Assembly: GCA_033064195.1 (NCBI GenBank)
Contig: JARBJD010000020.1
Span: forward strand, 186,001-250,000
Direction: 5' to 3'
DNA: 64,000 nt
Origin: Blattamonas nauphoetae
Lineage: Eukaryota; Preaxostyla; Oxymonadida
The translations under genes were made by a program, and so were the position numbers. How positions within the stretch are numbered: position 1 is the stretch's first letter; each line of letters begins with the position of its first letter. Below are positions 1-10,024 of this stretch, one piece after another. The notes beneath the pieces were generated by a model, which was not told where the DNA came from, searched no databases, and saw only the letters and a list, made by a program, of their open reading frames with translations.

Positions 1-22
1 CGCGAAGACATCGATTCCGATT

Positions 23-780
23 GTGACAACAAAGCCCCATTCACGTTGGCAACTTACTCGCACGAGAGATCAGACGATAAAGGAAGAGCCAATCGGAAGA
101 TATGGAAGACCTCACTATCTCTCAGGATCTGAGCAGTTTGAGCTGCTCATTCGGATTTTAGTTCGTTCACAAATGAACTTATCACCAACTTACCGCAAAA
201 TTACTGGCATTGCTCGAGAAATTCGAGCTGGTCGATCTGGTGCATCACCTCTGTCTATCGTTGATCGCGCCCATTCGCGAATCATACCTCGTTTACCTCA
301 CATTCAGCCTTTCTTTCTCACTTTGGAGAAACATCGAAAACAACATCAATATCCCCTTCACCGCATCTTCCCATCCGATGTCGATATGAACCTCCTCGCA
401 AATAATCTACCCCATGACTTCTGTTTTCTCCAGATCCACACGGGCTGGATGAATAAAACATTATATTGTTCCATTCTTCTGCCCTCGGTAGTCTCCGAAA
501 TTCAAAGGCGAAAGGAGAAACTACAGGATCAAAACACTCGTGAACTGTTGCTTTTCGACGGCCACAGCAGTTGTATGGACAGGAAGCTGTAGATAGAGTT
601 TGTTGCGCCTGGAATCGATTCCCTTTGTCTTCCTTCCAACACGTCATCAATCACCCAGCTACTCGACCAACGCGTCGGTATCTTTCGCTCTCCTCTCGCC
701 AACTCAACTCCTTCGAAATGCAATCATAAACCTGGATCTTTCAGAAAAATCTGATGAGACGTTGATGGACTTTATTGGTG
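23..780 (+). pseudogene. Decayed pogo/Tigger-like (DDE_1) transposase
   Basis: Remnant of a Tc1/mariner-superfamily transposase of the pogo (DDE_1) branch. The first frame (23-592) has a helix-turn-helix-like start (GRPHYLSGSEQF), then GWMNKTLYCSILLP and LLLFDGHSS, the second catalytic Asp region. The next conserved block, LCLPSNTSSITQLLDQRVGIF (the LPPNTTHLLQPLD-type motif of DDE_1), lies in a different frame at about 628-700, so at least one frameshift separates them near 590. The first catalytic Asp region is not recognisable. The 5' end may lie outside the window. No terminal repeats were found. It is a dead copy; family assignment rests on the two motif blocks. Confidence 0.6.
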
Positions 781-790
781 ATAGTTCTGA

Positions 791-3017
791 CAGAAAGGTG
801 CCGAAATTCATTAACCCGCTATAAATCGAGCTTTTTTCTGGGAAATGTTGTTTTGGTGAAGAAATAATTCTGACAAAAATGTGGTGCTAAAGACCCATTA
901 TTAGATGTATCTTGACAAAAGTCAGTAAAGAATAGTTGACAGACCTATTGTGAGTTTTACTGAGTTAAATTGGGTTGACAGGACAAAAATTTCGTTTTCC
1001 CATTATTCATTTGGAGAAACAGGGGCAGAAAGGTACAAGCGATCTCAACTTAGAAGAGCTGTCCCTCGCGCAAGTATAACCTCTCACGTCGTTTACATTG
1101 TATTTTCGCTGTTTTTGTTGATTTGTTCTTGAAAAGGCATAAATGAGTGACCAAAGTCACAATCAAGCGCTTTTCGGGCGGATCATCTCGACCCTCTCAC
1201 CTTTCCATCACTCTCTCTCATTGTGTGTTTTCTTTAATATTCTTCATTTTGATGACATTTTAAGTACCACACCACAAACTGCACCAGAAACATCCCAACA
1301 AAGAAAACGAACAATATGCCGATGGATGAAGATTCGATTGTGGAGGCAGCCAGAAAGCTTGCAGAAAGAAGCGAACTATTTGACAGAAAAATACTAAATG
1401 TCATTCCTCGACCAATACCTGAAGAAATACCAAGTGGAAAAAAGTGGGAATCACATGAAAAAATGGTCTCTCTAATATTTACAGCTCCATCCAAATATTA
1501 CCAACTGAATCCCACTGAAAGTTTAAAGCATTTGTGACAGAACTGCACGAAAAGGACCGAGACCATCTCTGACAATCACTGATCATCTTGTGCTGTATCT
1601 CCAATGGCTGATGGGCAATGAAACGATCGAACGGATCTCGTCGATGATGAAGCTGTCACCATCAATGGTTGCCAGCGGGATTTCATTCATCAGAGACAAG
1701 CTTATTGAGGTTGCTCAACGAGAAATGGCGATGAGGAGATGCAGACTTCTCATTCCTGACAATCAACAGTTCAGGAATGTGGCTTTTCTTGTCGATGCAA
1801 CGACCATCCCAATCGAAATCCCTTCTGGAACATTCAACGAGATCAAGAAGTGGTTCGATGGACACCACAAGATGTACAGAATGAAGGTGCTTGTCGGTGA
1901 AATGGCTACTCCACCGTTCGAGGCAGACATTGTGAGCCAACTGGTCGAAGGGAGCATCTCTAAACTGGCGACAAAGGACACATCGGTGTGTCGGATGAGA
2001 TCAGAATGATCCATCCAATGAAGAATGTGTAGCCAGAGGCACTAGATGCCATCCAGCTCAACAATGCAATTGCCAGTTTCCGAGTTCCAGTGGAATGGTT
2101 CTTTGGCAGACTGAAAAGATTGTGGCTCAGACTGGCTCTGAGATGCCATGCCGACAGAAGCAACCTCAACGCTGATTTTCACATTGCTGTGTGGCTGACC
2201 AACATTGACATTGCACAGAAGAACCTGACAGATGATTTCTCAGACCGTACTCGAATCATTGGACTGGTCAGATGACATAGACATCTACAAAGGTATTTCT
2301 CTCTCTTCATCATCACTTTTTTGAGTTCTCTGAATTGAAAGACGGTTTTCCCACAACTCTCCCGGGTTTTTTATCGTCAATAAACTCATTCCATGTCTAA
2401 ACTGCACTTCAATTCAATTATTGTATAGGAAAAAAGAGTATCGGTGAGTTGTATCAAGTTGATCGGAGTTGTTCTGGGTTGATCTGACTTATCTTAAGTC
2501 AACGAAGGAAAACTCGGAATAACTCGGGTCAGCTCAAAATAACTCAGTTGCACTTAATTTAACTCTGTTGCACTGACTTTAGGTGTGTAATCTCATATCC
2601 ACTGACTTTTCTTAAGATAAATCTATTGGGCGCTGTAGCCTCTTTCCGTAAAATACACACGTTTTACCCAACTTTTCGATGATAAATCTCCACAACCAAC
2701 AATCCGTTTTCAACCAAATAAAGTCCATTATATTCGTATAGATCTCGACAAAATGTGCTCAAAACATAAACCGATTTCTAAATGCCCAGAATTTTTTATA
2801 ATTAAATTGTTCCAAAACATTTGGTATCATCAAAAAAAGTATCTGATAAGAATTTCATGGCAATTGATAAACTGGTTGTTGAGATATTGCCAAAATGAAG
2901 ATTTGGACAAAGCCAGAAGCATGCCTAATGCAGTTTTCTCAGCGAGTTAGACCATAAATTTAAGTTTTTGTGAAAATCTCGATTTTTGGCGGGTACATAA
3001 ATTTCGGCGCCTTTCTG
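791..3017. mobile_element. PIF/Harbinger-like element with divergent inverted ends
   Basis: A segment at 791-835 (CAGAAAGGTGCCGAAATT onward) reappears inverted at about 2974-3017 with roughly 80% identity over some 45 bp; the two bracket the DDE_4-type transposase remnant at 1316-2275. I read them as terminal or subterminal inverted repeats. Short GTTGAC/AACTC-type repeats occur just inside both ends (about 905-980 and 2440-2590). No convincing target-site duplication is visible, so the exact ends are unproven. Confidence 0.45.
1316..2275 (+). pseudogene. Broken PIF/Harbinger-like (DDE_Tnp_4) transposase
   Basis: Three catalytic blocks of the DDE_4 family (PIF/Harbinger and IS5-like) can be seen: FLVDATTIPIEIP (first Asp) near 1786, DKGHIGVSDE (second Asp) near 1972, and IASFRVPVEWFFGRLKRL (Glu in the EWFFGRLK motif) near 2075-2115. 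The N-terminal part contains a predicted helix-turn-helix segment (LYLQWLMGNETIERISSMM). The first and second blocks are in different frames, so a frameshift lies around 1955-1975, and an in-frame TAG sits at 2030-2032. A stop near 1536 splits off the N-terminal piece. The gene is inactive. Confidence 0.7.
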
Positions 3018-3368
3018 ACGGCACTATGAATTGGAAGTGAAGTGTCTCCACATCAAAGAGCTCAAGGACAAAGTCAAGGAAGAGAAACAGACAAGCATGT
3101 AATCAGGCGAGACAGAACCCATCGAGAAGAAGAAGAGAAAAAATGGGTTTTTCGACTTATTTCCAGATACACATTTTTTTGTTCCAATTTTTTCAAAAAT
3201 GTTCGGATCATCAAAATAGGTATCTGGAAAAAATTTCATGATATTTGATTCACTGGTTGTTGAGATATTGCCAAAATGAATTGTGAAAAGTGGCACTTTT
3301 CAAGTACAAGGCGGTTTTCTCAATGAGGAGTTGGAGCTGTAATCGATCGAACTCTGCAATCACTCCAA
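2276..3368. repeat. AT-rich transposon debris with a degenerate direct repeat
   Basis: No credible gene. Two direct copies of a roughly 100-bp sequence, about 75% alike, lie at about 2799-2902 and 3176-3280; both end in the same GTTGTTGAGATATTGCCAAA core. The first lies inside, the second outside, the right end of the Harbinger-like element, so they may belong to an older element. Confidence 0.5.
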
Positions 3369-3713
3369 TTGAAGACGAGTCCAACACGTCTTCAAGCTAA
3401 ATTTCTCCATTTTTGCAAGATAATTGGAGCGGACGTGAATCTGATGACTATGGAGAGACGAGAAGTGAAAGAGAGCGTTCAACGATTCATTCAAATCTTG
3501 ATACGATGCTTCAAGACGCGGATGAAGGACACGGTACCGTGGCCGCAGATTTTTAACCTGTGTTTTGACAAACTTCGAATTCCACTAGACACCAATATTC
3601 TCGTCTCTTCTTCGACTGTTGCACTCAATCAGCTCATAAACTCCTACTCACTTGTCGATCGATCGTCAGTAGTATATATGGCGAATAACGATAGATTCCT
3701 ACATCGCCAATAA
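3369..3713 (+). other. Unrecognised 114-codon ORF beside the MULE element
   Basis: An open frame of 114 codons that I cannot assign. It shows no signal peptide, membrane span or known motif, and it sits between transposon remnants, so it may be a fragment of an older transposon. The sequence GATTCCTACATCG occurs twice close by, at 3692-3704 and again at 3786-3798 right against the left end of the MULE element. Confidence 0.2.
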
Positions 3714-3798
3714 CACGGAATGAATCAATTTAGGCCTCAAAAACACACTTTTCTTGACCCTTCGATTTTGATGGATTTTGGACCTGATTCCTACATCG

Positions 3799-4337
3799 TT
3801 TTGATAAAATGAGCTCCAAAAATGGATTTCAGTCGAGCCAGGACCAGATCGATCGGCACAATTATTAGGTAGTCGTTCATTAATCCAATTGACCGACCAA
3901 GGTGCCCCAAATACCCCAGGTAGATCGCCATCGTAATTTCGGTAGGTCCACATCGGCTCAAAAGAGCCTAAGCTTCGCGAAGGTTCACAAGTCCACAGAG
4001 TATGGGCACGCTCAGAATGCACCAGAATGACGTGCACTACCTCCCCATACATACAGACCATCTGTGGATTGTTTTGGTCAAATTTGATTTTTTCACTTTT
4101 TTTCACTCTTAGTTATGAAAATAAAAAAAAGAATTTTACCAAATTAACCTTAATTTTTGCGATCATCCTAAACTGTTCTGACGAGGCTAATATCGGTCTG
4201 ACAAGTTTATATATGACATGTTTCGTGTGATCTGACACATATTTCGGGGGTTATGGGTGATCTCAAAATTAACGCTGATTTATTTTTTTTCGATTTTTTT
4301 AATTCGAATGTGAAGAGGAGATCCAGACAAAGTTGAA
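3799..4337. repeat. Left terminal inverted repeat (about 538 bp) of the MULE
   Basis: Reverse complement of 8793-9330 with only scattered mismatches (for example in the poly-T tract near 4278). It carries an outward-reading ORF of about 100 codons (minus strand, starting MKKSEKIKFDQNN) that is duplicated in the other arm. The ORF resembles nothing I recognise and may be incidental to TIR sequence. Confidence 0.9.
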
Positions 4338-4357
4338 GTAAATGGGTATTTCTATTG

Positions 4358-4475
4358 GGAGATGAGAATCTCGGTGAGAGGGGAAAATCTCGGTGGGAGG
4401 TGAAAATCTCGGTGAGAAGTGAGAATCTCGGTGGGAGGTGAAAATCTCGGTGGGAGGTGAAAATTCTCTCAAGTA
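4358..4475. repeat. 19-bp tandem repeat, about six units
   Basis: Just inside the left TIR a unit of the form AATCTCGGTGGGAGGTGAA is repeated about six times with period 19 and small variations. Subterminal arrays of this kind are often transposase-binding regions in DNA transposons; that role is inference here. Confidence 0.85.
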
Positions 4476-4681
4476 TCGATTTGGACGTTGATCTGATTTT
4501 TGATTCTAGAGTAGTCGAGTAGGATATGACTCAAGCCTTTCAATCAACAGGTCGTGGGTTCAATCCGCTTCGTCAGCATCTTTTTCTTTTTTAGACCGAA
4601 CTTGTTTTTTCCACTTTATGACTATTCACACATTGCTTCTTCCATCTTTGATGTTTATTCATTGATAGTGGCCTGAATTGG

Positions 4682-5692
4682 ATGGATCATGAGATCACCC
4701 CAACATTTTTTTTCATCTCATTCATGTTCTCGCCTCCGTCTCCCGAAGAGGACAAAATCGACATGGCTCCTTTCTCCCTTCCACACTATTTTGACTCCTT
4801 TGACCAAATGGATCAGTACATCAAGAATCACTCTCAAGCGATCGGAATCACATTTTGTCGAAAATCGTACCATGTATTGAAAGATGGACGATATCACTGT
4901 GTATGACACTCGCAGAAACCATCAGAATCACAGGGTGATCGACCAAATACATCCACACAAGATTTAGGCTGTGGTTGCGTCCTCTCATGCAGCTATTCAC
5001 ATCTAATCAAAAGATGGTCTCTTCGATGGAACCGTGTTAATCAAATCCATGGTAAAGTTTCAACTGAATCAAAACCAAAAAATCGTTTGACTCCGAACGT
5101 TGAAGAAGAAGCCGCTCGCCTTTTTAAAATCAGAGTTCCTTCGAGTGATGTTCTCCAGTCATTATAAACTAATCATGGGTCGGAAGCTCAAATTTCTGAT
5201 ATGTACTACCTGAGATCAGCGTATCGCCAAGCTAAAGACGGTAACGATTCATTCGAAAGTATTATCACAATGATTGATAAAAAGCAACATAGTGTGGATT
5301 GGCGTCTGGACGAAAATGAAATGGTTTCCTCTTTTATGGTGTATTCAGCTGTGTCTCTCCAACTATTTGCTCAATTGCCAACCGTTGTGCTATTGGATGC
5401 AACGTATTCGACAAATCGACTGGGCTATCATCTTGTGCAGGTTCTTGGGAGACACGCTATCGGCTCTTTTTTCACAATATGTGATGTGTTTACACTACGA
5501 GAAAGGAAGGATGACTATGACTGGATCTTCCACCAACTTCTATCTCACACAAACGGATTGTCCAAAACGAAAGTTATTATCACGGATTCTGCCCAAGCCG
5601 TAATTCAATCGATCAAGTCTGTCCTACCAAATGTCAAACACATGTCGTGCATCTGGCACATTCTCCGAAACATCGAGGCTCGAATTCGGTGA
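4682..5692 (+). pseudogene. Broken MULE-domain transposase
   Basis: One continuous frame with three internal or terminal stops (TGA about 4904, TAA 5165, TGA about 5690). The MULE catalytic region is clear: VVLLDATYSTNRLGYHLVQV (first Asp), the CDVFT and DDYDWIFHQLL blocks, VIITDSAQAVIQSIK (second Asp) and MSCIWHILRNIEARI, the C-x-W-H block after it. The final Glu region and C-terminus are missing; a likely Merlin-related insertion begins at about 5695, directly after the last recognisable residues. The N-terminal part has a YHC-type segment compatible with a FLYWCH/FAR1-like DNA-binding domain, but this is weak. All decay seen is by stops, not frameshifts. Confidence 0.75.
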
Positions 5693-6188
5693 ATGGCAAC
5701 CTATTGGACACAACCAAATCATCGTATATTCACTGTAGTATTCTATTAAACGATCGTTAGAATCAAAATTTGTCTTTTATAGAGCGCGGAAACACTTGTG
5801 GGGAGCGAGAGGCTTCAAACAAATCGTTCGGGGTCCGATCAGACTTTCGACTCAAAATTGTAAAATTACCAGATGATTTGTAAAGAAAAGGAGAATTACT
5901 GCGATAGAGAGAAGTGGGACGTACCTGGTTGCACTCTACATGTGTCAGATCACCTCTGATTGTCTTTACTTTTATCCTTGAGTAGGGGCTCCCGCCCCTA
6001 CAACCCCGGGGTGGTTTATTTATCCCCTCTAACCCCTAACCCTCCCCCTCATTACGAGAATAGAATGAGACACGAGCATTTTGAACTAATTCAAGATAAT
6101 CATTTGTGATCATTTCAAAATATGGTCTCGATCTTTCATTTTCACACAAATGCAACAATGTTGAGAAACTGATGAAGTGAAATGGTAA
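5693..6188. other. Non-coding stretch with hairpin and telomere-like bases
   Basis: No gene seen. Contains GGCAACCTATTGGACACAAC at 5695 onward, repeated inverted at 7358-7382; GAGCGCGGAA at 5782-5791, repeated inverted at 7286-7295; a perfect 8-bp-stem hairpin, GTAGGGGC-TCCC-GCCCCTAC, at 5982-6001; and a C-rich run with CCCTAACCC-type units at about 6019-6050. Confidence 0.6.
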
Positions 6189-7382
6189 TTATTGTGGAGA
6201 GAAGTCGGATGCATCTCCACCGTCATCAAAATCGCTATCTTCGCTGTTCATGTCAAGAATCGGAGTATCTTGGTCATGATCGTCTCTCATTTCTTCATCA
6301 TTCGGAATGTTCTGAGGAATTTCGGCTGGTTTCAGGTTGAAGAAGTGGTGGACGAATTGAATAAATGCAATGCTGAGATTTTTCTTTCCGACAAAATCAT
6401 CAATATAGTCATGAATAAATTGATCCCGAAATCCAGTTCGGGGAAGCGATCTTCTGAACTGGCTCCAGAGGCCCTCTATCATATTTGTGCACGATCCTGT
6501 CACATCATCAACGAATCTTTTCGAGTGATTCACTGTGAGGTGAGAGTATTCGGGACCGATTCGGCTGTAAGCTTTCCATTCATCGGTGTGAATAATCGAT
6601 CCAGGGAGCACAAATTGTTTGATGAGTGGAATGAGAACCTCTGCTGATCGGTTCGGGACTGGAATAATGAAACATCGGCCTTGTTTTCCCTCAGATTTCC
6701 TTTCAACACCTCCAAAAATCCATTGCTGTTTTTTTGCCCGTCCTCTATGAAACTTGCGTCTCCTACGAATTGCTTCGTCAAGCATGACGTCTATCCCATC
6801 TCCGCCAATTCGAGGTGTGTTTTGAGTCAGAATTTCGCCTCACACCAATCGGAAAATTGAATACCAATATCCAATTGTGTGTCTTTCCGTTCCTGTCATA
6901 ATTTCAGCTTGATTGACCATAATTCCAAATGAAAATTGCACCATGATCATCAGTAGCGTTCTGATTTTGATTCGATGATTGTAGGGATAGGTTCCAACAA
7001 GGAGACTTTTCCTTGTTCTACATTTCTGGCAATACCAGATAGGATATTCTCCTTTTGAACTTATGACCATTTGGCGCTGTCGTCGCTGGCAATTGAAGGT
7101 CATTTTCTTCTTGGAAAAAACATGCTCGATAAGCCAGTTCCAGGTCCAGGATGTGTGTTTAAATGTTCTTCGAAGCATCTGGAAGAGATGGGAGTCCATT
7201 TTGATCGTTATGATGTTTTTCGAGAAAATAACTTTTTGATCAAACCGATGAACAATTTACGAAAAATCAAAATTTTAAAAAAGGGTTCCGCGCTCCAAAA
7301 ACGACTGTTTTGAAATGATAGAATTGAGACAATATCAGAACAACCATTGATATTAAGATTTGGTTGTGTCCAATAGGTTGCC
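5695..7382. mobile_element. Probable nested Merlin-type insertion (copy 1)
   Basis: A perfect 25-bp inverted repeat (5695-5719 and 7358-7382) brackets the first Merlin-like transposase, and a shorter 10-bp pair (5782-5791 and 7286-7295) is nested inside it. The left 25-mer abuts the end of the recognisable MULE transposase, as expected if a Merlin element landed in that gene. No target duplication was found, and similarity between the two flanks extends weakly outward, so the repeat could instead be duplicated MULE sequence. Boundaries are tentative. Confidence 0.45.
6189..7199 (-). pseudogene. Merlin/IS1595-type transposase, one in-frame stop
   Basis: Reading on the minus strand, a transposase of the IS1595/ISXO2-like family, whose eukaryotic members are Merlin elements. 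The N-terminal part has a zinc-ribbon remnant (WYCQKCRTRKS), followed by GGDGIDVMLDEAIRRRRK (first Asp region), VERKSEGKQGRCFI, SIIHTDEWKAYSRI (second Asp) and CTNMIEGLWSQFRRSLPRTG (Glu block), then an acidic tail. A single TGA at about 6838 interrupts an otherwise continuous frame of roughly 336 codons, so this copy looks recently killed. About 500 bp upstream on the same strand lies the intact copy 2, a clear but diverged relative. Confidence 0.8.
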
Positions 7383-7629
7383 TCTAACCGAGTCCGTTGT
7401 TTGTCAGACCACATCGTGTTGTGGTCCATATTGTTCCACACAACGCAGAGCTTCGAGATCACGAATCCGATTGAGAGGGATTGACTCTGGACAGATGTCT
7501 GGTGCAGATACTACGAATCCACTGAGAGAGAACATGAGAGAGATGCAAGAATCCAACCTGATTCCGTCTGAAACAGAGCTGACTACTCGCCTGTTGGAAT
7601 TGTCACATTTAATGGGATCTCAATTTTGA
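7360..7629 (+). other. Unassigned 89-codon ORF inside the MULE
   Basis: Open frame between the two Merlin-type genes, on the MULE transposase strand. It contains a Cys-rich stretch (CQTTSCCGPYC) and an Arg-rich segment. It may be a leftover of the MULE transposase C-terminus displaced by the insertion. No motif supports that firmly. Confidence 0.25.
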
Positions 7630-7720
7630 TGAAAACAGATGTGTGTCTAATACTTCTTCAACTGAATAATAAAATGATATGGATGTGAAATCAAAAGAAG
7701 AAAATGAGATTGATTCAGTG

Positions 7721-8647
7721 TTACACGTTCTGGGCATCGAGTGGGACTTCGTCGTTTATGCATGCCTTGAATTGTTCGTCCGAGAACAAAAATACCATTC
7801 GGAGGAAAGTGAGAAATGAAATTTTTTGTATATGGAGGACAGTGAAGAGGCTACAGTAGTCCAGAAGATGATGAGGCAGGGTTCCTGAATCAGGCATGAA
7901 GCGCCGGAGATGCGACCACATCCCTTCCACACTGTTGATGTGGGTATGGGTGACGGGATCTTTGAAAAAATACTGGTGGTTCACCGTCCGGTGTGGAAAC
8001 CCAAGATTTTCTTGAAGTGTGGCGTATGCCGCCCAGCAATCCGATAATACTGTGGTTTGTGGCTGAATAAAAGCTTCCATAATTCCGAACAAGACTGGTT
8101 GCGTGCGATTTTGCACAGGGAGGACGAAGCCATTTTGTTCTCCATTCTCCCGTCGTTCAAACATCCCAAAAACCCAGTTCTGGCGCCTTGCATTCCCACT
8201 GTTGTTCTTTTTTCGTCCAAAAAGAGCCTCATCGATTTCAATAACCCGGTTCTCCCCTCCTAACATCTCTCCGTTCAACCACACCCGAACCGTCGCAGCC
8301 TGCCTGCAAAGCTGGTAGATGTTGTGTACAGTTCGTTCGGACTCCCCCGAAAGGCTGATTGACTGAACTTGCTTCAGTTTTATACAGCAATGAAGGAAGA
8401 TCAGCATCAATTTGTTGATTGGGACACGAATTCCGTGGAATGGTGTCCCCGAGTATCTCGAACGGTTCATATTGTGCTGACGGCACCTAAATCTGGGCGT
8501 TTGTTCATTTGATAGAATCATTGGTTGACCGCAGACTGGGCAATTTGGTGTTGGGATGAGCTGGTGGGTTTCCAAGAATGCAGCCGTATGATCAGCATTG
8601 AGAAAGATTGACTGAAGATTGGTGACAGACAAGTCGTTTACATCCAT
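7721..8647 (-). CDS. Intact Merlin/IS1595-type transposase
   Basis: A 308-residue uninterrupted transposase of the DDE_Tnp_IS1595 (ISXO2-like) family, which defines Merlin DNA transposons in eukaryotes. An N-terminal zinc ribbon is present (CPVCGQPM, then FRCRQH about 20 residues on). The three acidic catalytic residues lie in VIEIDEALFGRKK, TTVLSDCWAAYATL and HINSVEGMWSHLRRF. The length is normal for the family and all core motifs are kept, so it could be functional. It lies on the minus strand inside the MULE, just inside the right TIR. Whether it moves the whole composite, its own short element, or nothing now is unknown; no clear Merlin ends were found around it. Confidence 0.85.
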   Translation of the reverse strand: MDVNDLSVTNLQSIFLNADHTAAFLETHQLIPTPNCPVCGQPMILSNEQTPRFRCRQHNMNRSRYSGTPFHGIRVPINKLMLIFLHCCIKLKQVQSISLSGESERTVHNIYQLCRQAATVRVWLNGEMLGGENRVIEIDEALFGRKKNNSGNARRQNWVFGMFERRENGEQNGFVLPVQNRTQPVLFGIMEAFIQPQTTVLSDCWAAYATLQENLGFPHRTVNHQYFFKDPVTHTHINSVEGMWSHLRRFMPDSGTLPHHLLDYCSLFTVLHIQKISFLTFLRMVFLFSDEQFKACINDEVPLDAQNV

Positions 8648-8792
8648 TTTGAGATGACTTGTTCCAATTTTATGTAAGAATGTGAATTATGTCACTTCGA
8701 CTTTAAACCCTTTTTATTCGACTTTCAATTATTTATGTTCGACTTTGACCTTGGAAGAGGTTTGTATGGTCAAAGCTCAAATTTGTATTTTT

Positions 8793-9330
8793 CAAACTTT
8801 GATTGGATCTCCTCTTCACATTCGAATTAAAAAAATCGAAACAAAATAAATCAGCGTTAATTTTGAGATCACCCATAACCCCCGAAATATGTGTCAGATC
8901 ACACGAAACATGTCATATATAAACTTGTCAGACCGATATTAGCCTCGTCAGAACAGTTTAGGATGATCGCAAAAATTAAGGTTAATTTGGTAAAATTCTT
9001 TTTTTTATTTTCATAACTAAGAGTGAAAAAAAGTGAAAAAATCAAATTTGACCAAAACAATCCACAGATGGTCTGTATGTATGGGGAGGTAGTGCACGTC
9101 ATTCTGGTGCATTCTGAGCGTGCCCATACTCTGTGGACTTGTGAACCTTCGCGAAGCTTAGGCTCTTTTGAGCCGATGTGGACCTACCGAAATTACGATG
9201 GCGATCTACCTGGGGTATTTGGGGCACCTTGGTCGGTCAATTGGATTAATGAACGACTACCTAATAATTGTGCCGATCGATCTGGTCCTGGCTCGACTGA
9301 AATCCATTTTTGGAGCTCATTTTATCAAAA
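8793..9330. repeat. Right terminal inverted repeat (about 538 bp) of the MULE
   Basis: Mirror image of 3799-4337. The outward ORF starting at 9023 (MKKSEKIKFDQNN) is the same as that in the left arm; here it runs past the TIR into flanking sequence to 9481, ending inside the next element's repeat array. Confidence 0.9.
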
Positions 9331-9445
9331 GAAAGTTCGAGAATACTTCTTCGAATCTCGTCTCATCACACGGATGAGACAGACATTGTTCATCCAAAAA
9401 GACTCATTGGAGACACCTTTCAATGTCATTTCAGTCGGAATAGTT

Positions 9446-10024
9446 CAACATCGCAGGAAAATTGTTCAACATCGAACATAATAATACAACATCGAACAAA
9501 ATAGTTCAACATCGAAACCGAATTGTTCAACATCGAACAAAATAGTTCAACATCGAACAAAATAGTTCAACATCGAACAAAATTGTTCAACATCGAACAA
9601 AATAGTTCAACATCGAACATAATAATACAACATCGAACAAAATAGTTCAACATCGAAACCGAATTGTTCAACATCGAACAAAATAGTTCAACATCGAACA
9701 AAATAGTTCAACATCGAACATAATAATACAACATCGAACAAAATAGTTCAACATCGAACAAAATAGTTCAACATCGAACAAAATAGTTCAACATCGAACA
9801 AAATAGTTCAACATCGAACAAAATAGTTCAACATCGAACAAAATAGTTCAACATCGAACAAAATTGTTCAACATCGAACAAAATAGTTCAACATCGAACA
9901 AAATAGTTCAACATCGAACAAAATTGTTCAACATCGAACAAAATAGTTCAACATCGAACAACATTGTTCAACATCGAACATAATAATTCAACATCGAAAA
10001 CGAATAGTTCAACATCGAACAAGA
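9446..10024. repeat. Left array of 20-bp repeats
   Basis: About 29 tandem copies of GTTCAACATCGAACAAAATA. Variant units (AAATTG, AACCGAATTG, ATAATAATAC) recur in the same order at about 9460-9540 and 9610-9680, suggesting that blocks of several units were themselves duplicated. Confidence 0.95.

Larger units (their letters stand above)
3799..9330. mobile_element. Composite Mutator-like element with long TIRs and Merlin cargo
   Basis: A 5,532-bp unit bounded by near-identical inverted repeats of about 538 bp, both starting TTTTGATAAAATGAGCTCC. Long TIRs plus a MULE-domain transposase (4682-5692) identify a Mutator-like element. Between the TIRs lie two further transposases of the Merlin/IS1595 type on the minus strand (6189-7199 and 7721-8647). 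TIR arms this alike imply recent insertion or gene conversion, yet the MULE transposase is broken. No 8-11 bp target-site duplication is evident: the bases just outside the arms (CCTACATCG and GAAAGTTCG) do not match. Confidence 0.75.

Noticed and set aside
3699-4106. The TIR-borne ORF (MKKSEKIKF...) as a real gene, duplicated at 9023
   Set aside because: Its duplication comes from the TIR; the right copy runs out into unrelated flank, composition is not protein-like, and no motif is present.
4503-4577. tRNA-like sequence with GGTTCAATCC (B-box-like) and TAGTCGAGTAGG (A-box-like)
   Set aside because: No acceptor stem pairs, the anticodon loop is the wrong size and the T stem has a mismatch. 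It lies in MULE subterminal sequence; at most a tRNA-derived relic.
4682-7199. In-frame stops in the MULE and Merlin copy 1 as a sign of stop-codon reassignment
   Set aside because: Host genes in the same window use TAA, TAG and TGA as true stops and contain none internally, so the code is standard and the stops are decay.
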